Shown here piece after piece: positions 1-5,308 of a stretch of 5,308 bases of DNA (within the stretch, counting starts at the first letter, position 1; each line of letters starts with the position of its first letter). The translations under genes were made by a program, and so were the position numbers. This DNA comes from Candidatus Atribacteria bacterium 1244-E10-H5-B2 (GTDB taxonomy: Bacteria > Atribacterota > JS1 > SB-45 > 34-128). Where the stretch lies: contig NMQN01000800.1 in the NCBI GenBank assembly GCA_003575245.1, positions 1 through 5,308 on the forward strand, given 5' to 3'. Below the pieces are notes generated by a model. That model was given only the letters and a program-made list of their open reading frames with translations, searched no databases and had not been told where the DNA came from.

Positions 1-12
1 TTTTCTAAACAT
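1..12 (-). CDS. Start of an unidentified gene, only four codons visible
   Basis: On the minus strand an ATG at 12-10 is followed by codons for Phe, Arg and Lys, and then the window ends. The call rests on the strong Shine-Dalgarno sequence AAAAGGAGG 8 bases upstream, at the proper distance and on the same strand as the rest of the operon. An ATG five bases earlier (17-15) is immediately followed by TAA and is not the start. The product cannot be named. A short basic N-terminus would fit a secreted or lipoprotein signal peptide, such as the missing solute-binding protein TctC, but this is a guess from context. Confidence 0.6.
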
Positions 13-20
13 TACATTAA

Positions 21-29
21 CCTCCTTTT
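21..29 (-). promoter_or_regulatory. Ribosome binding site for the gene starting at position 12
   Basis: AAAAGGAGG on the minus strand, close to a perfect complement of the 16S rRNA 3' end, 8 bases before the ATG. It is the main evidence that a further gene follows tctA. Confidence 0.8.
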
Positions 30-84
30 TTAATATTCATAAATAATGTTTAAAAACAAACTATATTATTTTTTGCATACACCA

Positions 85-94
85 CCCCCCCCCC
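85..94 (-). repeat. Mononucleotide run of ten G (minus strand) downstream of tctA
   Basis: Ten consecutive C on the plus strand, in otherwise very AT-rich noncoding DNA between tctA and the next gene. It is the longest homopolymer of G or C in the window. On the minus strand it follows TTTGA and precedes TGGTGTATGC, then an AT-rich stretch containing TAATAT. The element has no assigned role. Confidence 0.95.
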
Positions 95-170
95 TCAAAC
101 ATAAAAATTTTTATTAAAGCAAAAACCCATATATTCATTTCGATTGTGTCTTTTCAAATGCTCATAGATT

Positions 171-1181
171 TTATTTTTTAAGGCGGACTTCTGTTTCTTT
201 TAGTTTCCGTCTAGTAATGTTGAATATTGAAATAAATGTAATAATCCATAACACTATAGTAATCGTTGAACTGAAAAATATTTTTACATCGCCGTGAGAT
301 ATAATTAATGCTCTGCGAAAATTTACCTCAAAAAGCGGGCCTAATATAAAACCTATAAGCATTGTAGCCGGGGGATATTCAAATTTTAACATTATATATC
401 CAAAGACTGCAAAAAACAACATTACCCAGACATCCTTAAGGTTCTGGTTTAAACCATATACACCGGCTACACAAAAGATCAACATTGCAGGAAAAATAAT
501 GGACATAGGCAATTGTGCTACTCGTGTAAACAAATTGAAGGAAAACGATATAATAACGAATAGGATTAAATTTGATAAAATGAGACCCGCATAAACTGCG
601 TATATCACATGTGGTGCCTCTCTAAAAATCAATGGACCAGGAGTAATCCCCTGTATTAAAAATGCTCCTATTAAAATTGCCGCTACAAGATCACCAGGCA
701 CACCAAGAGAGAGAAGTGGTATCAGATTGGCTCCACAGACGGCATTGTTTGCAGCCTCGGCCGCAATTACTCCTTGCAGTTCTCCCTCTCCGAATGTTTC
801 AGGGTGTTTGGAAGCACATTTGGCCCTCTCATAACCAAGATAACTTGCAATTGTAGGCCCTAAAGCCGGTAATGAACCTATAAAACACCCTATAACTGAG
901 GAACGAAAAATAGTTTTTAGAGAAAATCTAAATTCCTTAAAAGTGAACCGTTCGTCGTCTCTGCAGCTAGGAGGGGGTAGATACGCCTTAGCAGTAAATC
1001 CTTTTATACTAATAAATTTCTCGGTTTGTAGGAAAACTTCTGAAACGGCTAAAAGTCCGATTAACATTACTACTAAATCTATACCCCCTAAAAGAGTGGG
1101 CAGATTAAAGGTCAACCTGGGTGTTGAGCAAATCGGGTCCATCCCCACTGTGCTAAACAGAAGTCCAAGCACCCCCCCCAA
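171..1181 (-). CDS. TctA permease, C-terminal part (frame after the poly-G tract)
   Basis: This 336-residue frame supplies the rest of TctA. A TTG at 1181 could act as a start only formally: it overlaps the G run and has no ribosome binding site, so independent translation is unlikely. The second internal repeat of the family is well preserved. GSLPALGPTIASYLGYERAK (102-121) mirrors the N-terminal Pro-Gly loop. EGELQGVIAAEAANNA (132-147) is followed by LIPLLSLGVPGD (153-164) and GITPGPL (178-184), all strongly conserved in TctA. The hydrophilic stretch at about 54-88 is the usual central loop. Several membrane segments follow, to about 320, then a short basic tail ending with TAA at 173-171. 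Confidence 0.85.
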   Translation of the reverse strand: MGGVLGLLFSTVGMDPICSTPRLTFNLPTLLGGIDLVVMLIGLLAVSEVFLQTEKFISIKGFTAKAYLPPPSCRDDERFTFKEFRFSLKTIFRSSVIGCFIGSLPALGPTIASYLGYERAKCASKHPETFGEGELQGVIAAEAANNAVCGANLIPLLSLGVPGDLVAAILIGAFLIQGITPGPLIFREAPHVIYAVYAGLILSNLILFVIISFSFNLFTRVAQLPMSIIFPAMLIFCVAGVYGLNQNLKDVWVMLFFAVFGYIMLKFEYPPATMLIGFILGPLFEVNFRRALIISHGDVKIFFSSTITIVLWIITFISIFNITRRKLKETEVRLKK

Positions 1182-1686
1182 TAAGGCCTTTAATCATCGA
1201 CTTGCCTGCCACAGACGAGATCATGGTCAGTGAAAAAATCATAATTACAGTATACTCAGACGGACCAAACTCAAGGGCAAATCGTGCAATTGGTTCAGCT
1301 ACCAAAATTAATACGATGGAACTAAAAAGGCATCCCATAACGGAAGCAACCAGTGCTGCTTTGATAGCCTTTCCCCCCTTCCCTTGCTTCGCAAGTTTAG
1401 ACCCGTCTGCAACCGTAGCGGCCGATGCCGGTGTGCCGGGAGTAGAGAGGAGAATTGCCGATATACTCCCGCCAAAGATTCCCCCATTATATGCTCCCAA
1501 CAGCATGACGAGAGATTTAACCGGGCCCAAAGTAAAAGTTATCGGAATAACCAATGCTATCGCCATAGTAGCAGTCAATCCCGGTATGGCCCCCATTGTC
1601 ACGCCAAGAAAAACGCCAAATATGAGATACACTATAGTATCTGGCTGACATATAGTGATAAACCCCTGCATTAACGACTCTAACAT
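1153..1686 (-). CDS. TctA permease, N-terminal part (frame before the poly-G tract)
   Basis: This 177-residue frame carries the first third of TctA. GVFLGVTMGAIPGLTATM (24-41) is the conserved Gly-Pro-Gly loop at the end of the first membrane segment. AYNGGIFGGSISAILLSTPG (65-84), followed by TPASAAT, is the second signature region. The hydrophobic stretches at about 16-34, 37-53, 108-130 and 142-163 look like membrane segments. Translation leaves the family sequence after G171: the last residues, GAWTSV, are out-of-frame sequence. The ATG at 1686 follows GAGGG (1696-1700) at 9-base spacing, 58 bases after tctB. If translated as printed, the product would lack most of the permease and would hardly be functional. 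Confidence 0.85.
   Translation of the reverse strand: MLESLMQGFITICQPDTIVYLIFGVFLGVTMGAIPGLTATMAIALVIPITFTLGPVKSLVMLLGAYNGGIFGGSISAILLSTPGTPASAATVADGSKLAKQGKGGKAIKAALVASVMGCLFSSIVLILVAEPIARFALEFGPSEYTVIMIFSLTMISSVAGKSMIKGLIGGGAWTSV
1172..1179 (-). repeat. Mononucleotide run of eight G (coding strand) at the tctA frameshift
   Basis: The plus strand shows eight C between two A residues. The run sits exactly where the TctA reading frame changes, and removing one base restores the family sequence. Such runs are prone to slippage in replication, transcription and sequencing. What is seen is the run and the frame change; which of these processes caused it is not decided by the sequence. Confidence 0.95.
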
Positions 1687-1744
1687 TTTAACTTTCCCTC
1701 AATCATGATTTCGGCTTCAGACTAATAGGCTACGCCCCTACTAT

Positions 1745-2209
1745 TTAAGGAAGACGCACCCGTAACAGCCGAGTAAAGAACATATAAATTGAAAACGGCA
1801 ACAATAATGCTGTAATAAAAAAAACTTTCCCAAATTTTCTTTGGCCATAAAACCACATAAAAACTCCCAAGGTTATTGCAGTTGTAGGAATATACCCCAA
1901 TAAATCTACAACCAAGATATAGCCACATAAAATAACTAGTATAATTAAAAAAAATTTGAAACCCCGGGCTTTTATTTCATATATTTTTTGATTCCGTACT
2001 CGCTTTGTATAAAATCCGGATAATATAAGGCATATAGATAATAAAACTAAAAGACAAGCCAATATCTGTGGTAACAACCGCGGTGAGATAATTCCCAATG
2101 TTTTTACGTCTTTGATCTGAGCCGGAATAATTATCAATAGTAATGCTAACGAAAACACCATTAAAATAATTCCACCTACCTGTAATGTTTTACTTTCCTG
2201 TAATTTCAC
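1745..2209 (-). CDS. tctB: Tripartite tricarboxylate transporter small membrane subunit, TctB family
   Basis: TctB is the small, poorly conserved membrane subunit of TTT secondary carriers. It pairs with the large permease TctA and an extracytoplasmic binding protein. The 154-residue product is very hydrophobic, with likely membrane segments at about 11-30, 46-66, 83-102, 106-122 and 128-148. Family hallmarks visible here are the ISPRLLPQ segment after the first membrane span (41-48), DLLGYIPTT (102-110) in the middle, and the C-terminal pattern of Phe-Phe then RLLRVRLP (147-154). The start is GTG at 2209, chosen because AAGGTGA (2215-2221) sits 5 bases upstream. The first in-frame ATG is about 16 codons later and would cut into the first membrane segment. 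The gene lies 39 bases after E2, so it is probably co-transcribed with the dehydrogenase, and 58 bases before tctA. Assignment rests on topology, the short motifs and the tctA neighbour. Confidence 0.87.
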   Translation of the reverse strand: MKLQESKTLQVGGIILMVFSLALLLIIIPAQIKDVKTLGIISPRLLPQILACLLVLLSICLILSGFYTKRVRNQKIYEIKARGFKFFLIILVILCGYILVVDLLGYIPTTAITLGVFMWFYGQRKFGKVFFITALLLPFSIYMFFTRLLRVRLP

Positions 2210-2214
2210 TTAAC

Positions 2215-2221
2215 TCACCTT
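2215..2221 (-). promoter_or_regulatory. Ribosome binding site that sets the GTG start of tctB
   Basis: AAGGTGA on the minus strand, 5 bases before the GTG at 2209. There is no ATG nearby in frame, so this site decides the start codon. Confidence 0.7.
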
Positions 2222-2248
2222 CTCTTTCCGTTATAAGGTTTTACCTAG

Positions 2249-3490
2249 TTAACTTAAAAGACCGTAAGGATTTTCGAGCAGGTACTTTATTGCCAGCTGG
2301 AATTGAGTGGCCGGGACACCCAGGATAATCCGGTGGTCATAAGTTAAACACAGGTTGGACATAGAGCGTACAATGATTTCGCCCTCCCGAACTACAGGCC
2401 GTAGTGTTATTGTTCCAATGCCAAGAATGGCGCTTTGAGGCTGTACGATCACGGGAGTAAAAACCTGAACTTCCTGCGGGCCTACATTCGAAATGGTGAA
2501 AGTTCCTCCTGTAATGTCATCCAGTGTCAGTTTGCCTGTGTGGGCTTTTTGTGTGAGGACATGCATTTGTTCAGCGATTTCTCTTATTGTCAGCTTTTCT
2601 ACGTTGCGGATTACCGGCACTATAAGCCCGTCACCATCGTCTACCGACACGGCAAGCCCAATATTATAATATTTTTTAATAATGATTTTATCACCTGTAA
2701 GTGAAGAGTTTAGAATCGGGTGACTTCTCAAGGCAACTGCCACAGCTTTAACAAAAAACGCATTTAATGTCAGGTGCACCCCGTAATGTTCCTCCCAACT
2801 CTTAAGTAGCCGCTTTCTTAATGATATAAGCTCCGTAAGGTCCACTTCAATAGTAGAGGTTACATGAACGGCCACATCATGACTATGCCGCATATTTTCA
2901 GCTATAGTTTTACGCATTCCTACCAAAGGAATGACTTCTTCGCCGCCTATGGGCAGCATTGTCTTTTGATGGTCCTCTGTCTGAAGTGTTTTTGAATCTT
3001 GTGCGGCACTTACCTTTTGTGAATCGATATACTTGAGCACGTCCTCTTCCTTAATCCGCCCTTTGGGACCGCTGCCGGGTACTAGTATCAAGTCAATACC
3101 ATGCTTTTTAGCACTGCGTTTTGCAAGCGGGGTGGCCCGTATAATCCTATTCTGCTGCTGTTTTTCCTTCTCTGAAACTTCTTTAACAGGTTGAGGATAA
3201 TTTTCTGAATCTTCCGGCATCTCTGATCTTTCGGCGCTTTGAGAATTCTGCTTTTCTCCTCCAATCACCGCGATAACTTCGTATATCGGAACAGTACTTT
3301 CCTCGGGATAAAATATCCGTGTAACAACTCCGGATGCTGGAGCTTCAAGTTCAATTGTTATCTTATCCGTCATAATTTCTGCGATCGCTTCGCCTTCTTT
3401 AATTGTTTCACCCATCTTTTTGTACCATCGTGTAATGACCCCTTCAGTCATGGTCATCCCGTTTTTGGGCATTGTCACGTTTACAGCCAT
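2249..3490 (-). CDS. Dihydrolipoamide acyltransferase, E2 component of 2-oxo acid dehydrogenase complex
   Basis: E2 forms the core of the complex and transfers the acyl group from its lipoyl arm to coenzyme A. The 413-residue protein has the standard order. A single lipoyl domain spans about 1-78, with the lipoylation site K43 in MTDKITIE. A hydrophilic linker covers about 79-114. The E1/E3-binding domain is about 115-156 (RATPLAKRSAKKHGIDL then GSGPKGRIKEEDV). A second linker follows, then the CAT-like acyltransferase domain from about 185 to the end. The catalytic His is H386 in YDHR (384-387). The motif reads DHRIILG, so the Asp of the canonical DHRxxDG is Leu390. The preceding TISNVG (332-337) is followed by PQEVQ instead of the usual MFG-like residues. 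The domain is complete with the common LENP ending, so this is not an eroded gene. The ATG at 3490 follows AAAGGAG (3501-3507) at 10-base spacing, 45 bases after E1 beta. Confidence 0.95.
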   Translation of the reverse strand: MAVNVTMPKNGMTMTEGVITRWYKKMGETIKEGEAIAEIMTDKITIELEAPASGVVTRIFYPEESTVPIYEVIAVIGGEKQNSQSAERSEMPEDSENYPQPVKEVSEKEKQQQNRIIRATPLAKRSAKKHGIDLILVPGSGPKGRIKEEDVLKYIDSQKVSAAQDSKTLQTEDHQKTMLPIGGEEVIPLVGMRKTIAENMRHSHDVAVHVTSTIEVDLTELISLRKRLLKSWEEHYGVHLTLNAFFVKAVAVALRSHPILNSSLTGDKIIIKKYYNIGLAVSVDDGDGLIVPVIRNVEKLTIREIAEQMHVLTQKAHTGKLTLDDITGGTFTISNVGPQEVQVFTPVIVQPQSAILGIGTITLRPVVREGEIIVRSMSNLCLTYDHRIILGVPATQFQLAIKYLLENPYGLLS

Positions 3491-3535
3491 TGTTATCGAA
3501 CTCCTTTAACGATTAAAAATTTATTAGAGTGATAT

Positions 3536-4510
3536 TTACGCGAGCAGTTTTTTTACAGCCTCAATTATGCGCTTTTCATCGGGAATAAAGAATTTTTCCA
3601 TTGGCGGACTGAATGGAACCGGGATATCAGGTGCTCCTATTCTCTCAATAGGGGCATCTAGGTAATCAAAAGTTTTTTGGGCGAGTATTGCGGCAATTTC
3701 AGCACCCGGTCCGCCGGTCAGACACGCTTCGTGTACAATTAGCACTCTTTTCGTTTTACACACAGAATTAATCAAAGTTTCTTCATCTAATGGTTTGAGC
3801 GTCCTCGGATCCACAACTTCTATACTGATACCTTCTTTTTCCATCTCTTCGGCCGCTCTCAACGCTTTTTTAACCATCAACGATGTAGCGATTATAGTAA
3901 CATCATTGCCTTCCCGCTTTATATCCGCTTTGCCCAAAGGAATTATATATTCTTCCTTGAGAACCGTGCCTTTTGTAGCGTACAACAGTTTGTGTTCCAG
4001 GAAAACAACGGGGTTATTATCTCTTATCGAAGCTTTTAAAAGCCCTTTAGCATCATGCGGTGTAGACGGCATCACGATCTTGATTCCGGGAATATTCATC
4101 AGCCAACCCTCAACACTCTGGCAGTGATGTGCACCGGAACTGGTCCCCGCCCCCTGAGGTGCTCTTATCACTATTGGAACGTTCGCTTTGCCGCCATACA
4201 TGTACCTCATTTTGGCTGCGCTATTCACAATATGATCCATGGCTATGGCTAAGAAATCGGCAAACATAATTTCCGGTACCGGCCTCATTCCTACAATGGC
4301 AGCTCCTACTGAGGCTCCTACTATTACCGATTCTGCAAGTGGGGTGTCTTTAATGCGTTTTTCTCCAAACTCTTCAACAAACCCCTGCGTAACTTTAAAT
4401 GCACCCCCATAATTGGCAATATCCTCACCGAGTAAAAATACCCGTTCGTCGCGCCGCATTTCTTCCTGCAACGCCTCACGCAGTGCATCCCGATAAGTAA
4501 TTTCTCTCAT
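3536..4510 (-). CDS. 2-oxo acid dehydrogenase E1 component, beta subunit (acetoin/pyruvate dehydrogenase type)
   Basis: At 324 residues this is a full-length E1 beta, the partner of the upstream E1 alpha. Together they form the alpha2-beta2 thiamine-diphosphate enzyme. The N-terminal pyrimidine-binding domain shows LLGEDI at 27-31, DTPLAES at 55-61 and GAHHCQS at 126-132. By family knowledge E60 is the glutamate that activates the cofactor aminopyrimidine, and H128 or H129 is the active-site histidine. The C-terminal transketolase-like domain has EVVDPRTLKPLD (231-242) and VHEACLTGG (259-267), followed by APDIPVPFSPP (293-303). PSTPHDAKGLL and NPVVFLEHKLLY are typical of AcoB and PdhB proteins. 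The ATG at 4510 is preceded by GGGAGG (4518-4523) at 7-base spacing, and the gene ends with TAA. Nothing looks broken. The family assignment is secure; the choice between acetoin, pyruvate or another oxo acid is not. Confidence 0.96.
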   Translation of the reverse strand: MREITYRDALREALQEEMRRDERVFLLGEDIANYGGAFKVTQGFVEEFGEKRIKDTPLAESVIVGASVGAAIVGMRPVPEIMFADFLAIAMDHIVNSAAKMRYMYGGKANVPIVIRAPQGAGTSSGAHHCQSVEGWLMNIPGIKIVMPSTPHDAKGLLKASIRDNNPVVFLEHKLLYATKGTVLKEEYIIPLGKADIKREGNDVTIIATSLMVKKALRAAEEMEKEGISIEVVDPRTLKPLDEETLINSVCKTKRVLIVHEACLTGGPGAEIAAILAQKTFDYLDAPIERIGAPDIPVPFSPPMEKFFIPDEKRIIEAVKKLLA

Positions 4511-4527
4511 TACAATGCCTCCCTATG

Positions 4528-5308
4528 TTAATTTTGATCATCGTATACATCACTTAATGCTTCTTCAGGAGCAGGGAATGGATTTTCTTCAGCAAATTTC
4601 ACGGCCTCGTCGATCTCAATACAAACCTGTTTTTCTATTTCAGCCTCGAGTTTTTTATTTAGAATGCCTTTTTCCATCAAATACTCTTTAAATCTTTTGA
4701 CCGGGCAATTTTGCTTCATTTTTTCAACTTCTTTCTGGTCCCGGTAGCCACCCTTATCATTCTCAGAATGGCCACGCCATCTGTCAGTTTTACACTCAAT
4801 CAAGGTAGGACCTTCTCCCCGTCGCGCTCTTCCAACGGCTTTCTGTGTGGCCTTAAACACTGCTAAAACATCATTCCCGTCAACAATTACCGCCGGCATA
4901 CCGTACCTCCTATCAGCTACATTCTTGATGGCCATTTGCTTGCAAACCGGTGTAGATATGGCGTACCCGTTATTCTCACATATAAATATAACGGGAAGCT
5001 TCCATACCGCTGCCAGGTTAAGTGATTCGTGAAAATCACCCCGACTTGAAGCACCATCACCAAAAGTAGTTACAACCACACTATCTTTTCCTATTTCCTT
5101 TAAACCCAAAGCTGCTCCTACCGCAATAGGAATCGATGAACCTATCAGTCCGCTACCGACAAGGATTCCGAGATTCAAATCTCCCATGTGGTGCGAAGTT
5201 CCTTTGCCCCCTGATGGCCCCGTTTTCTTTCCATACATACCCGCCATCATTATTTTTGTTGATACTCCCTTGGTGTAAAACATCCCTCTCGATCTTAATG
5301 TATAGGCT
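4528..5308 (-). CDS. 2-oxo acid dehydrogenase E1 component, alpha subunit (pyruvate/acetoin/branched-chain type), 5'-partial
   Basis: This is the thiamine-diphosphate-binding half of a heterotetrameric E1 that decarboxylates a 2-oxo acid (or cleaves acetoin) and passes the acyl group to the lipoyl arm of E2 in the cytoplasm. An internal ATG lies at 5283, but the frame stays open to the window edge and reads AYTLRSRG before it. That matches the family's conserved Arg-containing N-terminal loop, so the true start lies outside. About 259 residues are visible and the family has roughly 320-330. Numbered from the internal Met, the cofactor motif starts at G75-D76-G77 and ends at E103-N104-N105. 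The YAISTP segment follows at 108-113, then VDGNDV at 134-139 and the active-site loop R170-G171-H172-S173. The stop (TAA, 4530-4528) is 17 bases before E1 beta. The loop reads LRSRG where human PDH has YRAHG, so its His is absent. YAISTP and VDGNDV resemble branched-chain enzymes, but the partner E1 beta looks more acetoin/PDH-like, so the substrate is left open. Confidence 0.93.
   Translation of the reverse strand, partial: AYTLRSRGMFYTKGVSTKIMMAGMYGKKTGPSGGKGTSHHMGDLNLGILVGSGLIGSSIPIAVGAALGLKEIGKDSVVVTTFGDGASSRGDFHESLNLAAVWKLPVIFICENNGYAISTPVCKQMAIKNVADRRYGMPAVIVDGNDVLAVFKATQKAVGRARRGEGPTLIECKTDRWRGHSENDKGGYRDQKEVEKMKQNCPVKRFKEYLMEKGILNKKLEAEIEKQVCIEIDEAVKFAEENPFPAPEEALSDVYDDQN

Larger units (their letters stand above)
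13..170 (-). other. Intergenic region between tctA and the next minus-strand gene
   Basis: This 158-base AT-rich gap is the longest in the window and the only place where the transcript might be interrupted. No GC-rich stem followed by a U run was found, so there is no clear intrinsic terminator after tctA. A perfect AT-only palindrome (101-114) could form only a weak hairpin. Promoter-like hexamers exist on the minus strand: TTGAAA at 157-152 has TATATG 18 bases on, and there is a TAATAT near 63-68. In DNA this rich in A and T neither is convincing. The gap may be a processed spacer or may carry a promoter for the next gene. Confidence 0.6.
171..1686 (-). pseudogene. tctA: Tripartite tricarboxylate transporter large permease TctA, whole locus split by a one-base frameshift
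   Basis: TctA is the large permease (about 500 residues, some 10-12 membrane segments) that moves citrate or other carboxylates across the cytoplasmic membrane using an ion gradient. The locus contains a complete TctA in two frames. The 5' part ends soon after KGLIGG with the off-frame tail GAWTSV and a stop. The 3' part picks up exactly where the family sequence should continue (VLGLLFSTVGMDP). The join is a run of eight G on the coding strand (1172-1179). With seven G the codons read ATT GGG GGG GTG CTT and give one protein of about 504 residues, the family's normal length. No other stop or break is seen, and both halves keep intact motifs. This argues for a sequencing error, a very recent mutation or a reversible slippage switch over a decayed gene. 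The type given here describes the sequence as printed. Confidence 0.85.

Noticed and set aside
101..114. Perfect AT-only palindrome after tctA as a transcription terminator
   Set aside because: A stem of only A-T pairs with no loop is too weak, and such palindromes are expected in DNA this AT-rich.
1172..1190. Programmed ribosomal frameshifting at the tctA G run
   Set aside because: Restoring the frame needs skipping one base forward, or two back, rather than the usual -1 slip. No stimulatory stem or internal Shine-Dalgarno was recognised, and TctA is not known to need recoding. Length variation or sequencing error explains it more simply.
1202..1648. Plus-strand open frame of 148 codons antisense to the 5' part of tctA
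   Set aside because: It is the complement of a strongly conserved TctA coding region, has no recognisable domain and no ribosome binding site. All supported genes lie on the other strand.
1701..1710. Ten-base palindrome AATCATGATT between tctB and tctA as an operator
   Set aside because: A single short palindrome inside an operon, next to the tctA ribosome binding site, with no second copy and no promoter nearby. Chance is sufficient.
1716..1745. Possible small hairpin (TAGG...CCTA) just after the tctB stop
   Set aside because: The stem is only about four pairs and is not followed by a U run, so it supports neither a terminator nor a processing site.
1722..1928. Minus-strand 68-codon frame overlapping the 3' part of tctB
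   Set aside because: It lies wholly over tctB in another frame and its predicted start has no separate ribosome binding site. The TctB frame reaches the family-like C-terminus without a break.

Overview
The window carries one minus-strand operon that runs from its right edge to its left edge. It is metabolic and fairly ordinary, with a few real oddities. DNA is AT-rich. Every gene has a Shine-Dalgarno sequence close to the AGGAGG or GGTGA consensus, and genes are 17 to 58 bases apart. This suggests a Bacillota (Firmicutes) bacterium, probably of the Clostridia. That placement is inferred from composition and translation signals only.

In transcription order (right to left) the operon starts with a thiamine-diphosphate 2-oxo acid dehydrogenase complex: E1 alpha (4528-5308, 5' end outside the window), E1 beta (3536-4510) and the lipoylated E2 acyltransferase (2249-3490). 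These are homologues of pyruvate, acetoin and branched-chain 2-oxo acid dehydrogenase subunits. The E3 dihydrolipoamide dehydrogenase is not in the window. The true substrate cannot be read from the sequence. The E2 has an altered catalytic motif (DHRIILG instead of DHRxxDG).

The second module is a tripartite tricarboxylate transporter (TTT) membrane pair: the small subunit TctB (1745-2209) and the large permease TctA (171-1686). TctA is split into two reading frames by a run of eight G on its coding strand at 1172-1179. Seven G would restore one protein of about 504 residues. The run could be a sequencing error, a recent mutation or a phase-variable switch. A second run of ten G (85-94) lies just downstream of tctA.

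Positions 13-170 hold no gene. At 12-10 on the minus strand, after a strong ribosome binding site, another gene begins (Met-Phe-Arg-Lys) and leaves the window. The solute-binding component TctC is otherwise missing and could be this gene, but four codons cannot show that.

The simplest reading is an uptake-and-oxidation cassette. A Tct-type system would import an organic acid or related compound, and the dehydrogenase complex would convert a derived 2-oxo acid (or acetoin-like compound) to an acyl-CoA with NADH production. No RNA genes, insertion sequences, CRISPR arrays or defence-like systems were seen.
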